A stretch of DNA of 64,000 nt, from NCBI GenBank assembly GCA_050696075.1, contig JBOGUF010000196.1:1-64000 (forward strand), written 5' to 3'. Positions 1-8,327 of this stretch are shown here, in pieces. Source of the stretch: JBOGUF01 sp050696075. GTDB lineage: Bacteria; Chloroflexota; Chloroflexia; Thermomicrobiales; UBA6265. The position numbers and the translations under genes are program-made. The stretch's first letter is position 1. Every line of letters begins with the position of its first letter. The notes beneath the pieces were generated by a model. It worked only from the letters and a program-made list of their open reading frames with translations, searched no databases and was not told the origin of the DNA.

Positions 1-126
<126 letters not shown>

Positions 127-344
127 GGTTCACCACCGACTTCATCGATGGTGAAGGAATTCGTTGTGACGAGTGACACACGCACACGCCGCTCGCTCCC
201 ACGTCTCCTTACGAAGACACGGTCGCAAACAAACGCTCGCTCCGTCTTCGACGCCCGACCGCATCGGTCAAGCGCCAGCTTGTCAAGGTGCTCTCAGCTT
301 TGCCTGTTCGGGCTCAGCGAATGCCCTCGCTCAAGGGCCTGCGA

Positions 345-373
345 ATGATACTCAGTCTGATATTGAGTGTCAA
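345..373 (-). promoter_or_regulatory. rRNA operon promoter
   Basis: On the minus strand there is a perfect -35 TTGACA (368-373), a 17-base spacer and a -10 TATCAT (345-350, 5 of 6 to consensus). An A-rich stretch lies just upstream (about 377-381). The predicted start of transcription is near 338, giving a leader of about 210 bases before the 16S. The stretch 127-344 holds only this leader. A second TTGACA at 280-285 has no matching -10. This is the strongest sigma70-type promoter I found in the window. Confidence 0.85.
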
Positions 374-449
374 GGCTTTTCTAGCGGGCTTGAGCCAGGC
401 CGCCTATGCCTGAAGATGGGGTTGTCAGACCGGCGCCGTCAAGGTGTCG

Positions 450-2699
450 TTATGCGCCCTCGCCAGTGCCTCGCAGGATCGTATTGTGAGACGCGGAGTA
501 CGTCCCAGCAATCGTCGAATCGTCGATCACCTGCCCGTCGCTATCAGTAATGACCCGCCGTATCGAGGCGTCGAAGCCTTCTTGCGCAGACTCGACTTGC
601 AGTTCCTGCCCGATCGGCAACTCTGACGACTCGGTGACGATCAACTCGGGGCTCGGCGTCTCCACGTTCGTTATGACCGGTCCCTGGACGTCAATCGACC
701 AGCCCGGATTGGTGCCGAGAATCTGCGAACTCACCCGTTCCCCGTCCGCGCGGACGACGACCGCGATCCAGTTGCCCGTCGTGTTGCGTAGCCTGAGATC
801 GAGCGACCAGTCCTCTTCGATGTTGACCATCGCGTCGAGACCCTTCATACCGCGCGGCGCTTCACCGTATGTATTGATCCAATACGGGTGGGTCCAACGC
901 TCGACAATCTCCAATCCGGCCCAATAACCCGCCTGGAAAATCGTCGTCGACACCTGGCAGATGCCGCCCCCGATGACCGGCGCGGTGGTTACACCGCCGG
1001 CACCATTGGAGACAATGCCGAACCCGGTAACGAACCCTTGCTCCTCGGTCACCTGCCCGATGTAGTCGTTGTACGAAAATATGCCATCCGGTGGGATCAG
1101 CCACCCCGTCTCCAGCTTGACCGCCTGCTCGACGTTGCGCCGGCGGGGATCGCTGGAATTGCCATAGTAGGTCGACGATTCCCCGAGGAGATCCTCAACC
1201 TTGATCGTCGATCGATCCGCGTCGGTATACGTCGGATCAACCCGAACAATTGGCAGCGTGATGCTAGGTGCGCCGTCCAGCACAGCTTCGTTGATCAACG
1301 CAACAGTCTGTTCAATATCGACGGCTCGACCCGTTGTGGCCTTTTCTACGACACGAACCTCGCCGTCATCGAGGCGGAATCTGGCATCACGACCTTCGAC
1401 GTTCACATCAGCGGTAATCGGTTCCAGCAGCGACGACAGGACGGACCCGTGGAAACCAAACTCGAACGGTACATCTTCGCCGGGCGAGGCGTCAATCGTG
1501 ATCGACGCGAGCAGATCCCCACGTCTGAGTTGGGCCGATCCTTCCGGCCACTCGAGCGTGACACCCTCTTCGATCAGCGCCTCGGCGTGCTGCATGGCAG
1601 CGGCCGCCATCTCGTCGGTGATCGCCGGCGCGGCTTGATCGAAGACGAGTTCGACGTCGTGCGACCCTCCAAGGAGTGCCTTGGCCGAGGCGTCCACGGT
1701 TGCATCGACGTCAACCTCGACCGATCTCGCCGCCGCCACAATGGCAAACTCACCCTCGTCCGTGACGTACAAACGGGCGTCCTGGCTGGGCCGTTCAATC
1801 TCCGCGGCGATGCTCTGGATGAGCGTGCGTAGCGACTCGTGATCGACGCGCACGTTTCCGCCTTCGCTCGGCACGGAGACGATCCGTTTGAGGTCGGCCG
1901 AGGCAACCGTCCACGATTTATCGAGAGCCGATAGGACGAGCGGCGATGCAACAGCCGCCTGAGCTCTATGCAAACCCGTGTCGAGGTGGGCCGTCGTAAT
2001 CTCCGGCATCACCGGCGGCAACACCATCGCAACTGGATCGGTGGAAAAGGACGCCAGTCGTTCGAGCACGCCCGCGCGCGTCGACGTGAGGTCAAACGCG
2101 ACGCCCGGTTCCTCGGCCCGAATCGTCGGGCCATCCTCTGCGTTCATGGCGACAGACGCATTGAGCGGCGGACGCGTCACTTTGTGCGCGATGTCGGTCA
2201 GCACCGAATCGAGTCGCTGTTCATCAACGGAGTAGACGGGCGCGACTGACTTGTTGCCGAGCGCCGCCTGAATCCAGGTCCCCGCTCGCTCCCAAATCGG
2301 ACCGCTTCGGCCGTACTCAAATGCGGTCGCCGCGGTGGCGCGGCTATCCAAGGTCATCCCCGCTCGCCGCGGCGAAACCGCGAACGATTGGCCCTCGCCG
2401 GTCAGCGGGACCGAGGACGAGACGAACTCGGCGTACCGTTCCTCAATGCGGGACCGCGCCTCGGCCTCCGACAGCCCGCCAACGGGGACGCCCCCCACGT
2501 TGACTCCCTCGTAGATACGATCGGTGTGGGAAAAACCATACAGCGCGATGCCGGCGATGGCGGCGGTGGCTAGCAGCCCGAACGCGACCAGGATACGCTG
2601 CATGGCGCGCGCAACCGATTGCGCCTCGTCGAGCTCACGCCGACGCGACCAACTCCCCTTGAGCGGAAATGAAGGCATCCGCGGGGCTGATATGTTCAT
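450..2699 (-). CDS. VanW family protein with peptidoglycan-binding-like repeats
   Basis: A 749-residue envelope protein. A single membrane helix (about residues 35-55) is followed by the typical entry segment with VGGVPVGGLSEAEA, then by two regions resembling the PG_binding_4 repeat that precedes VanW domains. The VanW domain lies at roughly 510-625 (SYNDYIGQ, GGGICQVSTT, the latter its best conserved motif). The last about 90 residues resemble a G5-type beta domain. The family is cell-surface and associated with peptidoglycan; its biochemical role is unknown, and the vancomycin link is by name only. The ATG at 2699 is chosen because it precedes the basic stretch and the helix; the frame stays open to 2852. 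It is transcribed toward the rRNA promoter and diverges from ridA. Confidence 0.85.
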   Translation of the reverse strand: MNISAPRMPSFPLKGSWSRRRELDEAQSVARAMQRILVAFGLLATAAIAGIALYGFSHTDRIYEGVNVGGVPVGGLSEAEARSRIEERYAEFVSSSVPLTGEGQSFAVSPRRAGMTLDSRATAATAFEYGRSGPIWERAGTWIQAALGNKSVAPVYSVDEQRLDSVLTDIAHKVTRPPLNASVAMNAEDGPTIRAEEPGVAFDLTSTRAGVLERLASFSTDPVAMVLPPVMPEITTAHLDTGLHRAQAAVASPLVLSALDKSWTVASADLKRIVSVPSEGGNVRVDHESLRTLIQSIAAEIERPSQDARLYVTDEGEFAIVAAARSVEVDVDATVDASAKALLGGSHDVELVFDQAAPAITDEMAAAAMQHAEALIEEGVTLEWPEGSAQLRRGDLLASITIDASPGEDVPFEFGFHGSVLSSLLEPITADVNVEGRDARFRLDDGEVRVVEKATTGRAVDIEQTVALINEAVLDGAPSITLPIVRVDPTYTDADRSTIKVEDLLGESSTYYGNSSDPRRRNVEQAVKLETGWLIPPDGIFSYNDYIGQVTEEQGFVTGFGIVSNGAGGVTTAPVIGGGICQVSTTIFQAGYWAGLEIVERWTHPYWINTYGEAPRGMKGLDAMVNIEEDWSLDLRLRNTTGNWIAVVVRADGERVSSQILGTNPGWSIDVQGPVITNVETPSPELIVTESSELPIGQELQVESAQEGFDASIRRVITDSDGQVIDDSTIAGTYSASHNTILRGTGEGA

Positions 2700-2742
2700 A
2701 CCGTGGTAAACCCCCGCCCGCTTCCTCGCATACGTGCAGTTT

Positions 2743-2793
2743 ACCGGACCGAACCGTACGGACACAATATACGTACGGATAGCCCATTTGGGC
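2743..2793. promoter_or_regulatory. Possible operator: repeated CGTACGG upstream of the VanW gene
   Basis: The divergent region between the VanW gene and ridA (2700-2980) contains two copies of CGTACGG separated by a short AT-rich stretch (ACACAATATA). Each contains the palindrome CGTACG. On the minus strand a TATATT lies between them and could be a -10 for the VanW gene, although no good -35 is visible. Two phased palindromes around a -10 would suit a dimeric repressor. No other structure stands out in the gap. Confidence 0.3.
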
Positions 2794-2980
2794 GATTCTG
2801 GCCGCGGTTGACCTCCGCGCCGACGTAACGAGCCAAATTGTGGTCTCCACAACCTCGCCTGGCTCGCGCTTGTTCTATATCAGACCGATTGATAGACTCG
2901 CGCGGTTTCCGAAGCGAACGCGTTGACGGTCGACCAAGCGGTTCGCCGGCGTTCCTGACGATGAACGAGAGGCGAGGGAA

Positions 2981-3373
2981 ATGGCTAGGCATACGGCAGA
3001 GGTGATTTCGACGATTGGCGCCCCGGCCGCAATTGGCCCGTATTCGCAGGCGATAAAGATACACGGCGTCGTCTATACGGCCGGCCAGATCCCGCTGGAC
3101 CCGGAGACGATGTCGGTCGTCGAGGGCGGCATCGAAGCGCAAGCCGAACGGGTCATGCAGAATCTCGCCGCGATCCTGGCCGCGTCAGGATCATCGTTGG
3201 ATCGCGCGGTCAAAACGACTTGCTTCTTAGCCAATCTCGACGATTTCCCCGCGTTCAATGCGGTCTATGCGCGGTACTTCGCCACGAACCCTCCCGCGCG
3301 GAGCACCGTAGAAGTTTCCCGGCTGCCGATGGGAGTCCTGGTCGAGGTCGATTGCGTGGCCCTCGCCGACTGA
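2981..3373 (+). CDS. ridA: RidA family reactive imine/enamine deaminase
   Basis: A 130-residue protein of the YjgF/YER057c/UK114 family, which hydrolyses reactive 2-aminoacrylate-type enamines and imines released by PLP enzymes. The family signature is intact: the N-terminal GPYSQA (residues 19-24), Arg107 in the RSTVEV segment, and Glu122 in LVEVDCVA. These match the substrate-binding arginine and the active-site glutamate of characterised RidA. The length is normal. A purine-rich GAGGCGAGGG ribosome-binding site sits just before the ATG. It stands alone on the plus strand. Small structural variants of the family cannot be separated without alignment. Confidence 0.93.
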   Translation: MARHTAEVISTIGAPAAIGPYSQAIKIHGVVYTAGQIPLDPETMSVVEGGIEAQAERVMQNLAAILAASGSSLDRAVKTTCFLANLDDFPAFNAVYARYFATNPPARSTVEVSRLPMGVLVEVDCVALAD

Positions 3374-3386
3374 CCTCTCCGTCCTT

Positions 3387-4028
3387 CTAGGTCGAGCCCG
3401 ATCGCTGCCGGACGAGGTCGAGCACTCCGTCGGCGGCGAATTGAACGCGCGCTTCCATCTCGGTCGCTCGGTCCAAATAGCTCATCGCCGTCTCACGGTC
3501 TCGCATCAGCCGGGCATTGACGCGAACATTGACGATCGCTCCTCGGATTGCCGCGTTGGCGAGGAAAGCGGCCACCTCGACATCCGAGAGCACGTGAATG
3601 CTGCCGAGCCGGGCAATCGGCGTCAGCGTTTCGAGCACGCGAAAACAGGCAGCGGCAATTTCGGACGGAACATCAGCCGCCGTCCGCAGCGCCGCCACCA
3701 CCGTCGATCGCCGCGCCGCTTTCTCCTCGGGCGTCACTTTCGGCAATCCTGTCGCGGCGACGTAGGCCGCGTAGGCCGCGGCATCTTCCGCTGAGAGCCT
3801 CAGCAATCGACGCCGCGCCTCTGTTGCAGCATGAAGAGCGGCGCGCAATTCCTCGTCCGCATCCGCCGCGTCCGCCCGGCCAATCGAAAGGCGACACACC
3901 ATCTCGGCGAGCGCCGCCGCAAGCGCCCCGGCCAGCGCAACTGCGCTACCGCCGCCCGGCGCCGGCTCCGCCGACGCCAGCGCCTCGAGGTAGTCGCCGA
4001 CGGTACGACCCGAGAAGTCGTCGATCAC
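3387..4028 (-). CDS. Cyclodeaminase/cyclohydrolase family protein (FTCD C-terminal type)
   Basis: A 213-residue, mostly helical protein matching the formiminotetrahydrofolate cyclodeaminase / methenyltetrahydrofolate cyclohydrolase (FchA) family. The hallmark PAPGGGSAVALAGALAAAL occupies residues 22-40. The family acts on folate one-carbon units. The start is a GTG at 4028 that overlaps the stop of the upstream URO-D-like gene (GTGA), so the two are almost certainly translationally coupled. The frame continues upstream to 4280 but that part lies inside the neighbour. The pairing suggests that the URO-D-fold protein may handle a methyl or one-carbon group; this is inference. Confidence 0.88.
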   Translation of the reverse strand: MIDDFSGRTVGDYLEALASAEPAPGGGSAVALAGALAAALAEMVCRLSIGRADAADADEELRAALHAATEARRRLLRLSAEDAAAYAAYVAATGLPKVTPEEKAARRSTVVAALRTAADVPSEIAAACFRVLETLTPIARLGSIHVLSDVEVAAFLANAAIRGAIVNVRVNARLMRDRETAMSYLDRATEMEARVQFAADGVLDLVRQRSGST

Positions 4029-5023
4029 GTCGCGAGGTCCGGCGCAACCGCGCGAATTACGGCGCGGATGTTTGCCTCCGGTGTGTTTATGGGCACCACA
4101 CAGCCTGGCGCGACGATGAGCGAGCGGCCCTGCATTACCTTCACGGCATCGACCGCTTCGGACGCGGCTTCCTCCGGCCTGTAGCCGCTGATCGCGCGCT
4201 CGTTGATCCCACCAGCCACACTCTTTCCCGATTGCAGATGCCCCTCGGCCAGGTGGGGCGCGGCGTGGCGGTCGTGCCAATTGATGATCTGAGCAGGAAA
4301 GCGACGCGCGAGGTGAAACATCGGCGTCTCGCCGTGCAAGTGACAGATCGTGATCGATTCAGCCGGCGCCGCCTCGAGGACCGGCAGATCGTAGGCGATG
4401 CCGAACTCGCGGTACTCCACCTCGTCCATGAGCGAATGGTCGGCGCACTGGGTCGCAAAAAAGAGCCCGTCGCCGCCGATGTTGAACGCGGCCGCGACCA
4501 TCTCCTTCGTGACGTCGCGAATGACGGCGAGCGCCTGGAACATCTCCGCGGGGTGCGCCCGCAGATGCTCGATGGCCCGCCCGCCCGAGAGTTTCATGGC
4601 AATCGTGAGCGGACTGAAAACGGTGTGCAGCAACGGCACGTTTGAATCGAGCGCTTTTCTGGTCGCTGCCAGCGCATCGAGAACCATCCCGTTGAAGCCT
4701 TGCCGGACGTCAATCGGCTTGAGCGATTGCCAATCCGCCGGATCGTTGATCGGCAAGCGTGTGGCGGTTCGCGTGCCGCCGAGGGCGCCGGTGTACTCGC
4801 TGGTCAGCCCCCAGTCGATCGTCGGGTAGTCTCCAGGCGGCATGAATTTAACGAGGTCGAACCCGTATTGGTTTTGCCAGTCCATCGTTGCGGTGGTGAG
4901 GTCGGCGGCGGTCTGATCCCGCTCAGGAAAATGCTGCCAAATGCTGAGCGGCGGCCGGTCGACCGCCTCACCCTTGATCGCGGCAAGTACGCGCTCGCGC
5001 GACGTCATCTGCCGTCCGGTCAT
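4025..5023 (-). CDS. Uroporphyrinogen decarboxylase-fold protein (MtaA/CmuA-like)
   Basis: A 332-residue protein of the URO-D superfamily, which contains both heme-pathway decarboxylases and cobamide or coenzyme methyltransferases. The N-terminal TSRERVLAAIKGEAVDRPP resembles the methyltransferase-like branch. The arginine-rich RQAGR motif of true HemE is absent, so heme synthesis is unlikely. A CHLHGE segment in the C-terminal half may supply metal ligands. The ATG at 5023 has an excellent GGAGG seven bases upstream; an in-frame codon at 5053 does not. Its stop overlaps the GTG of the cyclodeaminase gene. The substrate is unknown; one-carbon metabolism is suggested by the partner. Confidence 0.82.
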   Translation of the reverse strand: MTGRQMTSRERVLAAIKGEAVDRPPLSIWQHFPERDQTAADLTTATMDWQNQYGFDLVKFMPPGDYPTIDWGLTSEYTGALGGTRTATRLPINDPADWQSLKPIDVRQGFNGMVLDALAATRKALDSNVPLLHTVFSPLTIAMKLSGGRAIEHLRAHPAEMFQALAVIRDVTKEMVAAAFNIGGDGLFFATQCADHSLMDEVEYREFGIAYDLPVLEAAPAESITICHLHGETPMFHLARRFPAQIINWHDRHAAPHLAEGHLQSGKSVAGGINERAISGYRPEEAASEAVDAVKVMQGRSLIVAPGCVVPINTPEANIRAVIRAVAPDLAT

Positions 5024-5079
5024 CGATAGCCTCCGATTTCCGCGGTTCGTCACGCGGCCGGTCGCCCCACCGCGCCAGG

Positions 5080-5535
5080 TTACTGCTTTCCGGAACGTCG
5101 CGCGAACAGGTCAAGCTCGGACACGAACCGTTCCTCGTCGACGAACTCGATGCGGTAGGCGGACTCGTCGGCGGAGGGCGCGGGCGGCAGCACAATCCTG
5201 ACCCACCCTTCCTCCGCCCCCCGGCAAAGCAGGTCGGTGACGCCCGCCTCGAACTTATTGAACGGCATGTCCGGCGCGAGGACGCGATAATACTGCTCGC
5301 TCATCCCGTTGCGCGTCCAGATCAGCCGCACGATCTGCCGATGCTTTGTCGGCAGATCGGACGCCATGAGTTGATTGGCCATCAGCCCGCGCAGGATCGC
5401 GTTCCACTTGCTGACGGCCCGCGCCTCGGCGCCGCAGACCGGGCAGACCCCAAGCGGAGCGTCGTCGTGGCTGAAACTGCGGCGGCATTGGTTGCACCAA
5501 AGATAGGTGTTGGCTGAATCTAGGCGATTGCTCAT
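5080..5535 (-). CDS. Small zinc-ribbon protein of unknown function
   Basis: A 151-residue protein I do not recognise. Two CxxC knuckles (Cys14/Cys17 and Cys31/Cys34) with CNQCRRSF and CPVCGA form a clear N-terminal zinc ribbon, the only part with a predictable fold. The remainder is soluble, with helix-forming segments and no membrane span. The ATG at 5535 was chosen because it lies directly before the ribbon; the in-frame extension to 5613 is low-complexity and overlaps nothing. It is downstream of, and on the same strand as, the quinol oxidoreductase genes and may be their last cistron. A role in assembly is conceivable but unsupported. Confidence 0.7.
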   Translation of the reverse strand: MSNRLDSANTYLWCNQCRRSFSHDDAPLGVCPVCGAEARAVSKWNAILRGLMANQLMASDLPTKHRQIVRLIWTRNGMSEQYYRVLAPDMPFNKFEAGVTDLLCRGAEEGWVRIVLPPAPSADESAYRIEFVDEERFVSELDLFARRSGKQ

Positions 5536-5640
5536 GACAGTCCATTCGGTGCAACCAGGCGGAAAAGCAGCGGACCCAGTCGAGGATGTCCCTCGCCAGG
5601 TCCGGCAACCCATAGCACGATCGCATAATCGACCCGGCGC

Positions 5641-5871
5641 CTACTCGCGGTACGACTTTGGCTCGTACCGAGGCGCGCCGGCCTGGCCAGTATTGACCGC
5701 GCTCGGGTGCTCGCCGGCGCTGTCGGCCCATTTCTGAATGCGGTGGGTGATGTAGATACCACCGATCATCATCACGACCGCGCCGACGACCTCGATGGTA
5801 TCCGCCAGGACGCCGAAGTCGGCGAGATTCTCGACCCGCAAGCCGCCGAGCCATTCGATTGCATCGCGCAT
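5641..5871 (-). CDS. Small single-span membrane protein, unknown function
   Basis: A 76-residue protein with one hydrophobic helix (about residues 24-43, rich in V, M, I and G) and a charged C-terminal tail. A GGGAG ribosome-binding site lies seven bases before the ATG. It sits 28 bases after the cytochrome c-cupredoxin gene on the same strand, so it is probably cotranscribed with the b6-like complex. It may be a small accessory subunit, as b6f and bc1 complexes carry several one-helix peptides, but there is no sequence match to support this. Confidence 0.65.
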   Translation of the reverse strand: MRDAIEWLGGLRVENLADFGVLADTIEVVGAVVMMIGGIYITHRIQKWADSAGEHPSAVNTGQAGAPRYEPKSYRE

Positions 5872-5899
5872 GGGCGTGCTCCCTGATTGAGCTGTCGTG

Positions 5900-6808
5900 C
5901 TATCGCGCTGTCAGCGTGCCGACCATACCCGCCTCGAGGTGGCCAGGTTGGGTGCAGATGATCTCGTACTCTCCGGCCGGCGCGGTAAACGTAAACTCCG
6001 CGCTCCCACCGGGATCAAGCACCTCGTTGATGTCGAGCGCTTCGATTGAGAAATCATGGATCAGGGCGCCGGAATTCGTCAACTGCACCGTCACCTCCGT
6101 GTCGGCCGCGACCTCGAGTGTTGGCGGCTCGAAGGCAAAGTCGACCATGTCGATCTGGATCGCCGTCGCTTGCTCTTGCGCTTGCTCGGCGCCGGCAGCT
6201 TCATCGCCGACGCCCTCGGCCGCGTCGTCGCTCTCAGCCGGGTCCTCCGCCTCCGCGGGCTCAGTTTCGGGATCCGTCGCCGCCGCGCCGGCATCATCGG
6301 TTTGCGCGGCCGGAGGCGGCGTTGGATAACCCCCTGCCGATGCGATCGCTTCGTTATAAACGCGATTCCAGTCGACGTTTTGAATCATGATGACGAGTTC
6401 GTCGATCTGCTCGTCGTTAAGTTCGTCGCCCCATGCGGGCATGGCGCCGCGCCCGTCGTAAATGACTTCCTCGATCTGTTCGGCGCGGACGTCAAGCGGA
6501 ACCGGCGTACCCTCGGAGTTGATTCCCTCTTGATTTAGACGAGTGGCGTAAGTATCGCCTCCCAGCGGAAGTCCGATGCGGCCTGTCCCTCGACCATCGG
6601 GTCCCTGAGAGCCCTCGCCGGCCGGGCCGTGGCACGCCAAACAGAACGTAAGGTAGGTATCGATGCCACGTTCGATAGCGGCTTCCTTCTGATTTTGCTT
6701 CTGGGCGTCGACCCGATTGCCTTCGTCGGCAAGGTAGAGCACCAGGACGGTGGAAAGCGCCACTAACCCGATGACCACAACTGTTGCGAGTCGTTGAACC
6801 GCGCCCAC
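5900..6808 (-). CDS. Cytochrome c-cupredoxin fusion protein
   Basis: A 302-residue exported electron carrier. An N-terminal hydrophobic helix (about 7-26) anchors or exports it. A mono-heme class I cytochrome c domain follows, with CLACH at 56-60 and a likely axial Met123 in GAMPAWG. A linker rich in Ala, Glu, Asp and Pro (about 162-215) leads to a plastocyanin-like domain whose copper ligands are all visible: His251, Cys285, His290 and Met295. It is the fourth gene after cytochrome b, subunit IV and Rieske, so it is the probable electron acceptor of that complex. Having heme and copper centres in one chain could replace the usual separate soluble carrier. Confidence 0.92.
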   Translation of the reverse strand: MGAVQRLATVVVIGLVALSTVLVLYLADEGNRVDAQKQNQKEAAIERGIDTYLTFCLACHGPAGEGSQGPDGRGTGRIGLPLGGDTYATRLNQEGINSEGTPVPLDVRAEQIEEVIYDGRGAMPAWGDELNDEQIDELVIMIQNVDWNRVYNEAIASAGGYPTPPPAAQTDDAGAAATDPETEPAEAEDPAESDDAAEGVGDEAAGAEQAQEQATAIQIDMVDFAFEPPTLEVAADTEVTVQLTNSGALIHDFSIEALDINEVLDPGGSAEFTFTAPAGEYEIICTQPGHLEAGMVGTLTAR

Positions 6809-6886
6809 GCTGCATGCACTCCTGTTCCGCGGATCACCCTGTTCGGGCGCTCAAAGATCGAGGGCCACCAGCCGAAAACCTCGTGG

Positions 6887-7471
6887 CTAGGCAGAGTACG
6901 GCGCCGCTTGGCTCGGTTCGTACCCACTTCGCTGCGTGATTGCCCCCGTGTCGACCAGCACGTCGCCGGTCGCCTCGTCGATCCGCACCGCCATTATGTC
7001 CATCGGGCGCGGCGCCGGTCCGGCAAGCCGAACGCCGGTGGGGTCGTAAACGCTGCCGTGACACGGGCAAACAAATTCGCCCCGGCCGGTGTTCCACGGC
7101 ACGGTGCAGCCGAGATGGGGGCACTTCCAGTAGAGGGCGAGCAGGCCATCGTCGTTATGCACCAACCAGTACTTGCCTAAATTGTGCTTGAGCGGTTCGC
7201 CGTTGACCTCGGGCACCTCGGAGGCCGAAACGCGCAACTCGCTGCCGAAGGCGCCGGTCTCATTCGGCCAGAAGAACCGGACGAAGCCGGCACCGAGCTG
7301 GGTCAGAATGAGAACCACCGCGCCCAATGCGGAATTTCGCACGAAATTGCGGCGCGAGACACGTTTCGCCCGCGTCGAAGGCATGACGTGGAGCCGCGCC
7401 AGGAGGCCCAGCAGGCGGGCGATGAACCAGGTTACGCCCAAGCCCAGGATCGTACGTGACAACGGAATCAT
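6887..7471 (-). CDS. petC: Rieske 2Fe-2S subunit of quinol:cytochrome c/plastocyanin-type complex
   Basis: A 194-residue Rieske iron-sulfur protein. Cluster ligands are Cys117 and His119 (CPHLGC) and Cys135 and His138 (CPCHGS); Cys122 and Cys137 would form the family disulfide. There are two N-terminal hydrophobic segments. An SRRNFVRN stretch before the second (about 39-46) resembles a twin-arginine signal, as expected for a folded exported FeS protein. The extra first helix is unusual compared with the single anchor of most Rieske proteins. The gene lies between the cytochrome b genes and the c-cupredoxin gene on the same strand. The symbol is by analogy with b6f; qcrA would also be acceptable. 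Confidence 0.93.
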   Translation of the reverse strand: MIPLSRTILGLGVTWFIARLLGLLARLHVMPSTRAKRVSRRNFVRNSALGAVVLILTQLGAGFVRFFWPNETGAFGSELRVSASEVPEVNGEPLKHNLGKYWLVHNDDGLLALYWKCPHLGCTVPWNTGRGEFVCPCHGSVYDPTGVRLAGPAPRPMDIMAVRIDEATGDVLVDTGAITQRSGYEPSQAAPYSA

Positions 7472-7524
7472 GTTGACTCGCCTTTACCCTTTCAGGGCGC
7501 GCCTGGAAACGCGCGGACCGCGAA

Positions 7525-8322
7525 CTAGTGATGCTCCAGCGGTAGATTCCACGGCCAGGTAAGTGCCTGTTCTTCACCGCGCAATGATGTACCGAAGAGC
7601 GTGAGGACGATGTACGCGACGTAAAAACCGGTGAAGAGCGCGATGATCATCTCGCGCGTCGTCGGGCGGAACATCCGCTGCACCATGCCCATCAAGACGC
7701 CGATGGCCACCAAAACAATCGCGCTCGGCAGCAGCACGTTCCAGATGATGTTCGGCGCGCCGAGCTCGTCCTTGAGATAGCTGCCGATGCCCCACTGGTT
7801 GCCGCGCCCGGCCGGCAGGAACTCGTCGAGCACGATCATGATTGTGATGGTCGTCGTGGTGAAGACGGCTGAGAAACCGGCAATCTTGCGTCCCTTCGTC
7901 GAGGTGCCAAGGATGCCGACGCCCAACGGGCTGCGGTCGATATAGGGAATCGCCGCGATGCCGCCAAGGGCGACGGTCGGGATAATCACCCCGGCCAGGC
8001 CCGCGTCCATGTGAAGGAGAAGTTCCTGCAAGTTGAGGAAGTACCAGGGCGCCTTCGACGGGTTCGGCGTCTGGTTCGGGTTAGCGTGGGCGGTCAACGG
8101 CGCGCTGATAAAGATCGACATTAGCGTCAGGATCATCAGAAAGACGACCGCCGACACCGCCTCGACCACGACGAGCGACGGCCAGACCATCACCTCGTCT
8201 TCGGCGAGGTCGGTCGGTCGCGCCATCGCGCGACCACGCACCAACTCCAGCAGCTTTTGCCGCTTCGCCTCGTCGATCTGGGATGTGCCCCCTATGGGCC
8301 GTCCCTCAACCAGTTCCGCCAT
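7525..8322 (-). CDS. Cytochrome b C-terminal subunit (subunit IV-like)
   Basis: A 265-residue membrane protein corresponding to the C-terminal half of cytochrome b, i.e. subunit IV of b6f or QcrC. It has an N-terminal soluble extension of about 45 residues and several membrane helices. The Qo-site region reads KAPWYFLNLQELL (about 90-102): the glutamate of the classical PEWY motif is not present, the tetrapeptide being APWY. It follows the cytochrome b6-like gene with a 51-base gap. Together they form the split cytochrome b of a b6f-type or menaquinol-oxidising complex. There is no fused cytochrome c domain; that function appears to be carried by the separate c-cupredoxin protein. Confidence 0.9.
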   Translation of the reverse strand: MAELVEGRPIGGTSQIDEAKRQKLLELVRGRAMARPTDLAEDEVMVWPSLVVVEAVSAVVFLMILTLMSIFISAPLTAHANPNQTPNPSKAPWYFLNLQELLLHMDAGLAGVIIPTVALGGIAAIPYIDRSPLGVGILGTSTKGRKIAGFSAVFTTTTITIMIVLDEFLPAGRGNQWGIGSYLKDELGAPNIIWNVLLPSAIVLVAIGVLMGMVQRMFRPTTREMIIALFTGFYVAYIVLTLFGTSLRGEEQALTWPWNLPLEHH

Positions 8323-8327
8323 CGTCT

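Noticed and set aside
280..308. Second rRNA promoter at the internal TTGACA
   Set aside because: No acceptable -10 at 16-18 bases; the leader region most likely carries only processing signals.
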